DNA from: Coleophoma eucalyptorum | Taxonomy: Eukaryota; Ascomycota; Leotiomycetes; Helotiales; Dermateaceae | Assembly (NCBI GenBank): GCA_026120035.1 | Contig: JALRME010000011.1 | Coordinates: 1,054,001-1,118,000, forward strand | Length of the DNA: 64,000 nt | Direction of reading: 5' to 3' | Shown here: positions 23,020 to 33,747 of the stretch, piece by piece | Layout of the letters: each line of letters opens with the position of its first letter | How positions within the stretch are numbered: position 1 is the first letter of the stretch | Position numbers and translations under genes: made by a program | Notes under the pieces: generated by a model | Database searches by the model: none | Told to the model about the DNA's origin: nothing | What the model saw: the letters and a program-made list of their open reading frames with translations, nothing else

Positions 23020-23964
23020 AGTGTTTTGATAATGAAAGGCTCAGACTTCAGTCATTGAAGTTGTGGGGTAAGGTGTTTGTCTTCTTATACGCCGAAGGCT
23101 ATACCCACGTTATGAGACCATAAACACTGTGGACGTGTTACGTCGAGCATCTCTGCTCGCTTATTGTGGGTCGTCAGTTAGGACCCCTGCAGTGCCTCCC
23201 ACTTCCTCCTTCACCTTACACTTCAAGTGCAGTTACAGTAAAAACACAGTATAAGGATATGTATTTTACACGCTAAATTAAGGATATTACTAAGGAATCC
23301 CTACATCAAAAACACGTGATATTAGGTTGTTGAGTCTTCTCAGGATTTTAGTAAAGCATATATGCTCTAATAGTTATTTATTAAAGCCTAGTACGTAGAC
23401 TTTGTTTCCATTTAGTCAATTCGACTTGAGACTCGATCTGAAACCTATAGATTCAATCTATCGATGCCAGTCTGTTGTATTTTATATAGCTTTAATACTT
23501 TAAGATCCTTAATAGCTTTTACCTCTGTATTATCAACTTCTTCTTCTTCCTTCTCCTACTATCTATAGTATAACTCTCTACTATAGTAGCTATTATATCC
23601 TCTTTTTCCTCTTGGATTTGCTTTTAAAGAGGTTTAATAAACTCACCAAGAGCGGTCTCGTTAGATAAGAGCGGTGACAAGAAGACAGCTAATCACCCTA
23701 CCACACTATTCGCTCAAGAGTCTGCGAGTGAACCCCGCCGATCTGTGTGCAACCCACCCATGCACTATTAACAACTTCCTACTTGTACGCAGGGAACTCC
23801 CAGATAAGAATTGCAGGTGGCACTCATCCTGGCCATGCTTTGCCATATTATTAGGGCTTACATAGGCTCCTTCCACACTATAAAGTTAGGACATGTAAGT
23901 GGCAAAAGAATTATCTACCGTCACAGTTACTTCATTTCTCTGCCTCATCTCAACAGTTATCTCA
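23020..23964. promoter_or_regulatory. Bidirectional promoter region, PF10014-like hydroxylase / PLP enzyme
   Basis: Both flanking genes start here and point outwards. The central part (23260-23640) is strongly AT-rich, with pyrimidine-rich tracts near 23535-23575. GCGGT direct pairs in AGAGCGGT occur at about 23650 and 23668 (18 bp apart), a possible regulator site. A candidate 5' UTR with no stop lies just upstream of the ATG at 23965. Confidence 0.45.
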
Positions 23965-25683
23965 ATGGTCAATCCCCATCCTGCGGCAGTCGCCAATCCT
24001 TACGGGCAGTTATCACGACGAACAGATCTAAAGTCGTATGAAACGCCCCGACTGTCCATCGTCGACACATGGTTTCTACTAGTATCCCGTCTCAAGGCGA
24101 CGACGGCCACCATCAAAGAACGCTATGATGCACGGGCCCGCATAGAAAAAGAAATAGATGCCCGTACTGATGACTGGTGCATCAACATCTTCATGCAGAT
24201 GTATACGAACCTGGAGCATCTTACTTCAGAGCTGGAGATGCAGCTAGCCATTACCAAGAACCTGGGCCAGGGCCAGAACCAAGCGTCATCCGTACTGTCG
24301 GTATTCGCTCTTACCCCTTGGCAGATGGAGGAACGCTACCGCGCTCTTATCCAGCTTCAGTCCTGCTTAGGCTCGTTTTTCGAGCGCGCGAGTCCCACGT
24401 ACGATCAATCTAAGACTGTATGGTGGTTTGACCCTTCTTACCACCAATCAGAAGGCCTCAACTATGATCGGTACGGAGCACCCGACCCTCGAGATTTTGA
24501 GGCACGACTCCTCAGCGCCTTGGGACTGGGCCACGAAAAAGTACCGCTGAAGCTGTTATTGACGTCTAGCGGCGTTGCAGCCTTCACAGTGCTGCATCAG
24601 TTCCTGATGAGCCAGGTTCTTACCGCAGGTGACACAATTGTCATCTCTCCGTACCTTTATTTTGAGTGTTTCGAGCACCTTCGACAGGTCTCGCATGTAA
24701 GGGTCATCAACTCGGCCACATTTGACGCCGAAGACATCATCGCGACGGCGGAGAAGCATAACGCTAAGGCAGTCTATCTCGATCCCATGGCTAATACGCT
24801 AGGTTTGCAGACTACTGACCTACGGCGGGTTGCGCAGCTCCTGGCCGGCAGAGAAGGGTGGGCAGACCGGTATTTGATTATTGACGGGACGCTGATCTCG
24901 GGCGGAATGCCGTTGTACGAGTGGTTTAACAAGCCTAGCCACCCAAAGATCCTCTACTACGAGAGTGCCCACAAGTACATCCAGATGGGTATGGACATTG
25001 TAATGTGTGGGCTGATTGTCTCCCAAGAGGTCTACCACGAGCGCCTCAACCTCATCCGCCAGGTCACTGGGACAACGCTATATTCACGCCAGGCAAACGT
25101 CTTACCTCCCATCGACTACGATATCCATCAATCGCGGATGCACTGGTTGACCACAAATGCGGAGAAGCTCTACCACATTCTGGAAAAGAAGAGTGGCACC
25201 ATTGCCCAGTTCAATTTTCCGACCAATTGGCGCAAGATGGGCTGGGGTCACGGCGGAAACGTGGTCACCATCCGGCTCTTTGGAGATGATGAGATGAACA
25301 AGCGGCCAAGCTTGGATATATTTACGACCCTCGTCCTGAGGGCAGCTGAGGGAGAGGGCGTTGCAATGACAAAAGGTGGCGGCCTAGGGTTTTCCGTCAC
25401 TCGAATTTGGCCATCGACCCCCTTCATCCGAAATGAGGACCCGTACATCAGGATTTCCGTCGGAGTCGATCCAGATGAGGTCGAGCCCGTTGCCAGGGCT
25501 ATTTGTAAAGGTCTGGACAGACACTACCGCGCTTCTAGATCAGCGATGGCACAGTGGAGGCTCAAGGAGAATGGGTTGGCGAAGGAAAACGGGTTGGTCA
25601 AGGAGAACGGATTTGCCAAAGAGAATGGGGTGGTCTTGGCCAACCGAGTTTATTTCGACGGTGGCAGAGATTCAATTCGATGA
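23965..25683 (+). CDS. PLP-dependent enzyme of the Cys/Met-metabolism (cystathionine gamma-synthase-like) fold
   Basis: A single exon. From the first ATG (23965) it encodes 572 residues, while an open frame extends further upstream without an ATG. After a ~150-residue helical N-terminal region comes the fold-type-I core: LLTSSGVAAFTVLHQFL (phosphate-binding region), VYLDPMANTLG, YLIIDGTLISGG (Asp pairing with the PLP ring nitrogen), and the likely PLP lysine in YYESAHKYIQMGMD. The C-terminal domain includes GGGLGFSVTRIW and PYIRISVG. Family members carry out gamma-elimination or gamma-replacement on homoserine esters or sulfur amino acids, and fungal relatives such as Fub7 and LolC make non-protein amino acids. 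The lysine context differs from housekeeping enzymes, so a specialised role is likely. A four-unit 18-bp repeat lies near the C-terminus. Confidence 0.85.
   Translation: MVNPHPAAVANPYGQLSRRTDLKSYETPRLSIVDTWFLLVSRLKATTATIKERYDARARIEKEIDARTDDWCINIFMQMYTNLEHLTSELEMQLAITKNLGQGQNQASSVLSVFALTPWQMEERYRALIQLQSCLGSFFERASPTYDQSKTVWWFDPSYHQSEGLNYDRYGAPDPRDFEARLLSALGLGHEKVPLKLLLTSSGVAAFTVLHQFLMSQVLTAGDTIVISPYLYFECFEHLRQVSHVRVINSATFDAEDIIATAEKHNAKAVYLDPMANTLGLQTTDLRRVAQLLAGREGWADRYLIIDGTLISGGMPLYEWFNKPSHPKILYYESAHKYIQMGMDIVMCGLIVSQEVYHERLNLIRQVTGTTLYSRQANVLPPIDYDIHQSRMHWLTTNAEKLYHILEKKSGTIAQFNFPTNWRKMGWGHGGNVVTIRLFGDDEMNKRPSLDIFTTLVLRAAEGEGVAMTKGGGLGFSVTRIWPSTPFIRNEDPYIRISVGVDPDEVEPVARAICKGLDRHYRASRSAMAQWRLKENGLAKENGLVKENGFAKENGVVLANRVYFDGGRDSIR
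25564..25635 (+). repeat. In-frame 18-bp minisatellite in the PLP gene (4 units)
   Basis: Four 18-bp units, each coding for K-E-N-G-(L/F/V)-(A/V), start at 25564, 25582, 25600 and 25618. They encode a charged, flexible tail beyond the conserved PLP fold. Unit number may vary between strains. Confidence 0.92.
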
Positions 25684-26385
25684 CTAACTTGAAAGATGCT
25701 ATTTCAATACCAGTTACTCCTTATGATATATCGAGTGCATTGAACTTATTTCCTTAGATCACTTCATAGCGCAAGGGACATAGCTTGATATATATACACA
25801 TTACTGCTAAGAAACGGTGTAAAAGTAAAGCTTACAATGTGTTCTTGCATTCCATTATCAGTACTCTTTATACTTAGCGTTATTGCAATGTAGACTAAGA
25901 ATCCAAGTTCCCTGCTATACAGCGATACTTGTCCTAAGATCGCTTTTGGGCATAGCAAATGTTGCAATAAGTAGAAAACCGATTTATCTCTCTTTCTTTT
26001 ACAGGTATGAACGGCTTGGTTTGCCCGTTGGAATTTGGATGCCCAGCTCGCCACTCCTGCATCTCTTACAGATGTACTTTCCTGGGCAATCATGAAGGTC
26101 AGAGACTTGACTCCATCGATCACTGTATTGTTGTCTTCGTTCAAGAGCGAGCAGCTCTTGTGAATATTAAAGAAACTGCCAATTGTGATCAACTGATCTA
26201 GCATCCATGACATTGTTATAACTCCTCGATCAACACTACTTGTATAGCGGAACACAAGTTAAGAGAGCCAAAGACCCTTCAGTTTTCAACTCCCGCATAT
26301 GAGAAGTCTCCAGACCAACCAATCTATCCCGAATCATGCGCTAGCAAGGTATGTGGTGGTGAATATCAATAATCTTGCTATCAAT
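25684..26385. other. Intergenic region
   Basis: AT-rich DNA between the converging PLP gene and small-protein gene. A minus-strand open stretch at 25764-26255 lacks any recognisable domain and overlaps the expected 3' flanks, so it is not called. Confidence 0.4.
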
Positions 26386-26781
26386 TCAACTGCTCTTCAT
26401 TGCTACCGCAATCGCAAGCTTCCTCCAGGTATAGAGACAGTGCTCCTCACGATAGTACGCAGTATAAGCGGATAGTTCGTCACCCGATATCAGTCTTGTC
26501 GTGTTTGCGCCACTGGTCAGATTAGAGTCTAGAAACCATTCTCGATCGTCAAAGGGATGATATTCTTCCATTGGTGTCGAGAAGAAGCATTTATCAGGGA
26601 CCCAAGCGTAGTTCATAGGTTCATAGTGGCAATTCCTTGATCTGGCTTCGTCGACATTTGTTCCACAGTCATTCCAATCCAAAGACTTATTTGAAGTTTG
26701 GCCAAAGGTTCGAGCGATAAAAGCAAGGCTAATTCCTGCAAGGAAATCAAAACTATTGGTAGTCAACCTCCGCTGTGTCAT
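26386..26781 (-). CDS. Small membrane-anchored orphan protein common in fungi (WxxCG / HCxYxWRK pattern)
   Basis: 131 residues from an ATG. A hydrophobic stretch (FDFLAGISLAFIARTFG) near the N-terminus is followed by LDWNDCGTNVDEARSRNCHYEPMNYAWVPDKCF and later YYREEHCLYTWRKLAIAV. This Cys/Trp pattern is familiar to me from unannotated fungal proteins with one N-terminal membrane helix, often found near metabolite clusters. No catalytic function is established. The N-terminus may begin in an additional upstream exon, because an acceptor-like ACACAG lies at the start of this frame. Its role in the neighbouring cluster is unproven. Confidence 0.5.
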   Translation of the reverse strand: MTQRRLTTNSFDFLAGISLAFIARTFGQTSNKSLDWNDCGTNVDEARSRNCHYEPMNYAWVPDKCFFSTPMEEYHPFDDREWFLDSNLTSGANTTRLISGDELSAYTAYYREEHCLYTWRKLAIAVAMKSS

Positions 26782-27426
26782 CCTATGGTTACTGGAGAAA
26801 TCTCATACCTGTGTCCTCAGCGATACAGATGCCGAAAGTCTCTCATTCAGGCAAGTTGCTAGACGGCACAACGATAATACTCAAAAGAAATGGCTAGTGT
26901 AACAGTCTATAACAAATGTGACTTCGACTAGACTCAATTCATTCTTGTGTGGTCAAAGAATTGAGCACGAAGTTCGGTTCTTTCTCTAACGAGGGCATAC
27001 AACCACCAAACATCCATCTCGTCACGAAAATATACGATATGTTTGGTAAATGTAACTTGCCTACAAGTTCAAAGAACCGATTGCAACATTTGGTGCCGCA
27101 TCTCTCATTGTCTACACGGAGGAAGTAACCTTACGCACAGGTTTTCTTACCACCCTGTAGCAGAATGTTCTGCCTCCAATCGAGTGGTACTGCGGTGAAG
27201 GCGGTGAGCCTAAACTTACCCCAGCACCCCCACCGTAATTAGATCCAATTGTAAGAGTCTTCTTATAAGTACTTTCCTATTCCGGAACTATTCACAACGT
27301 AAACACCTCCACCTCATCACGCTCGACCATAACCTATATTCCATGAGAAGAGAAAACCTCCTTTTCAGTTTCTCAAAGTTTCAGAGTCCATCCAATTAGT
27401 CGATTTACGGCACTCACCTTCTTTAC
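26782..27426. other. Divergent intergenic region upstream of the F-box gene
   Basis: No gene was recognised. It should hold the promoters of the small protein (leftwards) and the F-box gene (rightwards). Confidence 0.35.
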
Positions 27427-28810
27427 ATGATACTTGTTCGCGACAACATTATGTCACTCGACAGAAAGCAAGAGGGGGCAATCTCCTTCCTGCCGACTGA
27501 GATTATTTCTCAAATCTTATCAAACGACTGTTTAGAAGCCGCAGACTTATGCCGTTTGAGTATTACGAATAAGAGGCTCATGCAAGCATTGCAACCAATA
27601 CTTTACAACCATATCGTTCTCCTCTCAGACCAGCCTATGGCAGTGGAGCGCCTTCTTCGGAGTCTCAATGAAAACGCCCACTTGCTACCACTTCTTCGTC
27701 ATCTCAAACTCAGATCGACTCCTACCTGCGAATGGGTTGCCTTCCCTCAAAGCATCAATCTGGCTTTCGAGCGAATTCTTGGATTTCATCTACCTGCTCT
27801 AGAGTCGGTGATTTTAGAGATGGCCAAGATTGATATAAACGTTTATAAAATCAACCCAACGCTACCTGTGCGATCTATATTCATAAATCATGCGTCAGTC
27901 GAGCAGGCTATTATGCTGTTGCTGTTACCTCATATGGAGAAGATACATATTGCATGTATTGATGATACCGATCAGTTATTTTATGCGCTTGACGATCACT
28001 CCATCTCTCATTTCATTCCTCCAAAAAAATCAAAGTTCTCTACCGTGAGGGACATCAGGATCGACCAAGGATTTGGGCCACATAATTCTTTATCTCCATT
28101 CATTGAGTGGCCTCGAGAGCTCCAGTCCCTTCGCATTTCGATCAACACCGTCAATGGCCTGTCTCCAATATCTGTTGATAATCATCTCGAGCCAGTCAGA
28201 GAAACTCTGCAGGATCTCTCGATAGTAGCCTACACAAATAATTTCACCTTTGATAATGCCACCTTTATCCATTTTGAAGGATTCAAGCATCTGGCGCACT
28301 TAAAGATAACGTCAAGTCTTCTATTTAGAAGCACGTGGAACCTCGCTACTATCGAACGTACTGGTATGTTTCGACATCTTGCAATTAGTTTGGAGACATT
28401 GACGGTAGCGCTCTCTACTAAACAGTTTCCTTTTCACGATGTGTATACTTATAGCACAATAGGTTTTCTTTGATCATCTTGCCGATGCGATAGTTACAGG
28501 ACGAGAAGATGCCTATACCGAAAAAGAGACTCCAACAGATTATTTCTGGATTTTAGAGCTCACGAATCTTCCCAAATTACGATCTCTCAGATTGATAGAG
28601 GATCTAGTGAGCCCCGACGATAGCCCCAGTTTCAAGCACTTCCACTGGGTGCCTCATTCAATCGTTCAGAGCGCCTTTGCCAGCCACGGTATAGCTCTTG
28701 AAGTCTTGCTTAGATCGTATAAGCAACATAACGTAGATACAAGTCGAAGGAGGGATAGAATCATGGCCCAAAGACAAGCTCGTGAAGCAGTAAGGACGAG
28801 GCGCCATTAG
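27427..28810 (+). CDS. F-box domain protein
   Basis: Exon 1 (27427-28404) and exon 2 (28463-28810) flank a 58-nt intron (GTAGCG..AATAG, with CTACTAA inside) and give 441 residues. Ignoring the intron, the frame stops at 28473. Splicing restores SLETLTVFFDHLADAIVTG. The N-terminal F-box is clear: ISFLPTEIISQILSNDCLEAADLCRLSITNKRLMQ. The rest is a leucine-rich, helical substrate-recognition-like region of irregular LRR character (LRHLKLRSTPT, LQSLRISINTV, LAHLKITSSL). F-box proteins link targets to SCF ubiquitin ligases through Skp1. The target is unknown. The GTAGCG donor is weak, so the splice needs RNA support. A start at the second Met (27451) is also possible. Confidence 0.78.
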
Positions 28811-30170
28811 ACTTTCTTGTTATCACACGAAGTCTCGTGGATTTTATGATTGTGAAGATACGATGTTCTAGAGTGCGGCAGTCAATGGACCAAAGCCATA
28901 TCCAGCTGCCTCAGCTTCAGAAATAGAGCTGCCACAATAGAGCCTTGTCCTTGATCGAGAAGCCTCCGTCACCCCGTCTGAGATGGTGTTTAGGATATTG
29001 GTGTATACATATTGCGAGGCATACGATTGCTCTCCATGAGGCAGGTCTTTTTAAAGTGAAATGGCCATCTATTCGGAGATATTATTCTTTGATTAAAAGG
29101 AAGACAGGTCAGAACGTAATTTGTCTTCGTGCCTAGTTCCAGACCTATTTCATGTAATAAAAGTTGGGATGTTATAGAGTCCGTCTTGCTCGCTGACCTT
29201 GACCGGTTCATGAAGACAATTTACTTTATGAGCGCATAACGCTCATGAGCTGCAGTCTTGATTGCCTGGGTATTAACATCTACCCATTATATACCACGGA
29301 GAATTCTATACCATGGATAATGCCATCATTGACGCGAAGTCTCATGTAAACACCGGTCCCAAGCTGGAGACCACAGCTCCATGCGCGCCTACCAATGCAT
29401 TCGATGTCCCATTCATCCTTCTCGCAAACCTTAGCTCTCAAGATCTCTGCACTCTGGGAGAACGAGTCGGGAGGGAGGTAAGGCGGAAGATCACGTACGT
29501 AGTCTGAAAGCCGACAGATTTCGTTCGTGTATAATGGTTCGTTTCGCATAGCACGTTGCAAGTCACAAGTCACAAATTACAAGACACTCGGCTCGAGCAG
29601 GAGTCATCATTCTCTTATCTGGAAAGCAGCTCGTGGGGGACACGATAGATAATCCAGTTGGAGGAGTGTACGAGCCACGCCATTGGAGATCGAGGTGCTT
29701 TGCGGTCTAGAGCGGAGGCGACGGGGGCAGGCAGAAAGGCTTGGCTATGCATGTAAGAGAAAATGGAAGGACAATGTCAGCCCCAGTTGTCAAAGACGCA
29801 GCATGAATGGCCTCGGTGTCGCCGAGTGGTGGTCCCTGCATGGCGCGAAGGTGCTTATCTGCAATCAAGCTTCCGTATCTGTCACTTTGGGCGCAACGCG
29901 GCTCAGCGGCGAGGACCAGCCAATAAGCGGAATCGAATGTTCATCCAGACAGAGGGCGATATGCTGGTGTTGCTGCATTGTTATCATGCAGCCCGCCCGT
30001 TCTCTGCTGTCAAGTCGCGGTGATCGTTCTCGTTCCCATCTCATCCGTCTCCTTCTTTCTCATTTTCTTCGATTTTCAGCATCGAAGACCTTGATTGATT
30101 TTATATCCTCTCTTTCGGTCCTCCATACCGTATCCTACGCAGCGCAGCGCAACCTGCTTCACCCGCCAAG
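28811..30170. promoter_or_regulatory. Intergenic region and 5' flank of the amino-acid permease
   Basis: About 1.36 kb without a supported gene. From 29650 to 30170 GC content rises and pyrimidine-rich tracts (around 30050-30110) precede the ATG of the permease, typical of a fungal promoter and 5' UTR. Open stretches at 29683-30174 overlap this leader and show no domain. Confidence 0.4.
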
Positions 30171-32308
30171 ATGAGCGGCGAACTTAGTCTCGCGGAGAAG
30201 GGGGAGAAGTCACCTCCTTCTCTCCCACTCGAGCCGGGTAGTGTCGGTCCCCACGAGATCGCCATGGAAAACGGCCAAGGCAAGCTGCATCGCAACTTGA
30301 AAGGGAGACACATGCAGATGATTGCCATGTATGAATGAATGAATGAATGAATGAATGCAAAGATACACGGCTAACTTGGTCCTAGCGGCGGTGCGATCGG
30401 TGCAGGTTTCTTCGTCTCATCGGCCGGTGCTTATACAGCGGGAGGGCCGGGTTCCGTCCTCATCGGTTTTATGATCATTAGTGAGGCCGAACATTCCACC
30501 TTTAATTAACGACTCTAACACGTTCGAAATAGGTGCCATGATGTGTGCATTCACTATTTCACAAATGTTAATACAGTATTCTAACGATATTGTGTAGATG
30601 GCTGATGATGCAAGCCCTGGCCGAATTATCCGTGTTGTACCCTGTCAATGGAGCATTTACCATGTATATTGTCAGGTTCATCGATCCTTCGTGGGGATTT
30701 GCCTGTGGATGGCAATACGGCATTAGTTGGCTTACCGTCCTTCCCTTCGAGATCACGGCGGCTTGCAATGTAAGAATGATGACAACCATGATCTAGATCC
30801 CAGCTGACGCGAACAAGATTATTCACTTCTGGTCGAATGTGTCGAATGTCAATGACTGCGCCTGGATCATACCATTGCTCTTCGCCCTTACCGCTATCCA
30901 ATTTTTTGGAGTCAAAGGCTATGGAGAGGTAGGTGACTTCTCATGGACGATCGCATTCCAGACTGACTGTATTAGGTCGAATTCTTTCTCAGCATCTTAA
31001 AGGTCATCGCCTGCACTGGTTTCATCATCCTAGGAATAATTATCGACGTTGGTGGTGTGCCAACCGACCCAAGAGGTTATATCGGTGCCAAATACTGGTA
31101 CGTATGAATATTTGTACTAAATTTTCTCCGACCTGTACTAACCGAACGAACTTGTCTAGGCACGATCCTGGTGCTTTCCTCAATGGTTTTAAAGGATTCT
31201 GTTCCGTCTTTGTCACAGCCTCGTTTTCCTTCAGTGGAACCGAGCTTACTGGACTTGCTGCTGCTGAAGCTGAGAACCCCAGAAAAGAAATCCCCAAAGC
31301 CACGAAGCAGGTTGTTTGGCGTATTTGCCTCTTTTACCTCGTCAACCTCTTCCTCGTCGGCCTCATTGTACCCGCAAACGCCTCGCAATATAATGACCCA
31401 GGAGCCGAAAGTCGACGCTCTCCATTTGTGATTGCTATCGAATTAGCAGGCATCAAGGCCCTTCCCTCAATATTCAACGCCGTAATTTTGATATCTGTGA
31501 TGAGCGTTGCTAACTCATGCACATTTGGATCCACTCGAACCTTCCAAGCGTTGGCTGAAAATGGTAAGCCCCTTGACTTTCAAACCAAGTTCACATCTGA
31601 CCATTGCGTACAGGAATGGGCCCAAAATTATTCGCCTATGTTGATAAGAAAGGCCGTCCTCTTGTTGTCACTCTACTTCAACTTCTCTTCGGGTGTTTGG
31701 CGTTCCTCAATTTGGATAAGAATGGAGGTGGTAACATCTTCACCTGGCTTCTATCCCTGTCCGGTCTCTCCGCGTTCTTCATTTTCGGTAGTATCGCTGT
31801 AGCCCACATCCGTTTCCGATCCGCATGGTAAAATTCCCCGACTTCTTCGTAATGTTGTTCTCTCAGCTAATTATGTCTTTATAGGAAATATCAAGGTCGC
31901 AGTGTTGATGAAATCCCTTACAAGGCTGCATTAGGTATTTGGGGCTCTTATGTCTGCGCCGTCATGAACTTCCTTTGCCTAGCCGCCCAATTCTACGTTG
32001 CCCTTTATCCCGTCGGTGGGCCAAATCTCAACGCTACCATTTTCTTCCAAGACTACCTAGCAGGCCCTTTCATCATTGTTCTGTACATTATATGGAAGGT
32101 CTGGTCTTGGTTCAAGATTCCGGAGCAACGTCCGTTGTATGTCAAGATCAAGGACATCGATGTCTACGATGGATTGCGTGAGGAGCAGTTGGAGCTCATC
32201 AATGCGCCTGAGGACCAGCGAATTCAACGTATCCTAGAGATGAAGGGCGAGAAAAAGGCCAATAGTCCTCTTGGTTGGGCAAAGCGTGTCGTCCATAGTG
32301 TAATCTAA
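30171..32308 (+). CDS. Amino-acid permease (APC superfamily, YAT family)
   Basis: Nine exons (30171-30328, 30386-30480, 30533-30542, 30598-30769, 30818-30928, 30976-31097, 31160-31563, 31614-31827, 31885-32308) give 569 residues. Landmarks are the cytosolic GRHMQMIAIGGAIGAGFFVSS (helix 1 substrate site), ALAELSVLYPVNGAF, RFIDPSWGFACGWQYG, QFFGVKGYGEVEFFLS, FSFSGTELTGLAAAEAENPRK, LAENGMGPKLFAYVDKKGRP and the C-terminal DGLREEQLELINAPED. These are classical fungal amino-acid:H+ symporter motifs with 12 expected helices in the plasma membrane. Exon 3 is only 10 nt, but without it the block around AMIWLMMQALAEL cannot be formed. The general substrate class is amino acids, and specificity is not readable. 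It could supply precursor to the cluster on the left (speculative). Confidence 0.92.
30331..30357. repeat. (ATGA)n microsatellite in intron 1 of the permease
   Basis: About 6.75 perfect ATGA units begin just after the GT donor at 30329 and fill half of the 57-nt intron. Length changes would alter the spacing between donor and branch point. Confidence 0.95.
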
Positions 32309-33747
32309 TCTGTACTCTAGCCTTAGTATCCTCCAGTAACTAGGTAACCGAGATCTTTTTATATACAAAAAAATTTCGGTACGTTAGCTTAGCAAGGAAA
32401 CTTAGTTACTTGTGTAGTAAAGTGGAGTAGAGTAGTCGCGTTACGTAGTAACGGTGTAGAGTTGTTTCGTCTTGTAGGAGTTAGTGTTCTACTACACCTT
32501 CGTGGTTATAATTAAATTATCTTCTTTCCTTACTTTGAAAGTCGTCAACTTACGCCCTTAGATTACCTACTACTTGCACCTCACTTAGCTTTTGCTCTTA
32601 TCTATCGTCGCTATGTTTATATTCTACATCTTAGATGTCTTGTACTGTAAATATGTCCTCGAACTATTAATATTGCTACGACTACGACTACAAAGGATAT
32701 AGGATATGTAAAGTAGACTTAGAAGACAAACCTCTACTACCTCCTCGACTACCAACCTTACAAGTCTCTAAATATATATACTATAATCCCTCTAGGGCTC
32801 GAGGGATTTAATTTGAGAGCTCGAGAGGATATTCTAAATAGATAGGCTCTGTTAGAATGTCGTTATTAGGTATTAGGTGCTGTCGACTGGAATTTCTAGT
32901 AACTTTCAAACTAGTATTCGTCATGGTTTTAATAGAAGTCACGGTCGCGAAGGATTTGATTTGCTATACCATCAGCACTACCGATCCATATAGGAATTTC
33001 TCATAACTTAAGCTTAAGTGCCTAATTAAAATTAATAACATCTTCCAGATTTGTAAGGTTTCTTTTTTTTTGCTATTTTACATGTCCAAACTATTGTCCC
33101 TTCTGGCGACGCGTTAGGGTCGCCCGAGATACCGCCTCTGTACGGCCGGTCTACCATCTGAGAACATTACGAGAAAGACAAACATTAATTTTTCGCGATC
33201 ATCAAATCTTCTCTTGGTATCTCTACTAAACTTTGTATTTACTCTCTACTAGATTATATTCTACAATGCTCTTACTTCACGTAAACGATTCTTAAGTCAA
33301 GCAAGGCTAGCTTCTGAGTTCGTGTTCCAATCGTTAAGGTCGTGACGGCATCTAACTATTCAAGAATTTTGACCTCTGTAAACCTAACTCGAATAATTAT
33401 TTAGAAGCATCCAGTCGATTATAGATTCTTACCACCGTATTAACTAGGTTTGGCCATGTAAGAGGGAAGAGAGAGCTGCCTAGAAGTGCCTCTTTGCCCG
33501 TGGTGCTAGTCTCATGGTCACGTGGTCATATGATAAGTTCTTCAGAACTATTTTTTTTGGGAAAACTTTTTTCGTCCACAAAATCGGGCTCAGCTTCCAA
33601 GCACCAAGCGGAAATTTACATCGACCGATGAGCATCAGCTAGACTAAGTTGCCTCGTCAATCGAATTAGTATAGTAGTATTTGAGGGAAGTGGAGACTGG
33701 GTTCGATCTTGAACACCAAAAAGTTTTCATCAGCGCTTTTCTTCAGG
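32309..33747. other. AT-rich intergenic region
   Basis: About 1.4 kb with no supported gene and stops in every frame. CTACTAC-type and TCGAGGGATTT/GCTCGAGAGG near-repeats occur around 32790-32830. It may hold old, heavily mutated repeats. Confidence 0.4.

Noticed and set aside
25764..26255. 163-codon minus-strand frame
   Set aside because: No domain and low-complexity composition. It falls in the 3' flank of the PLP gene.
29683..30174. 163-codon plus-strand frame before the permease
   Set aside because: It overlaps the pyrimidine-rich leader and the start codon of the permease, and has no ATG start or domain.
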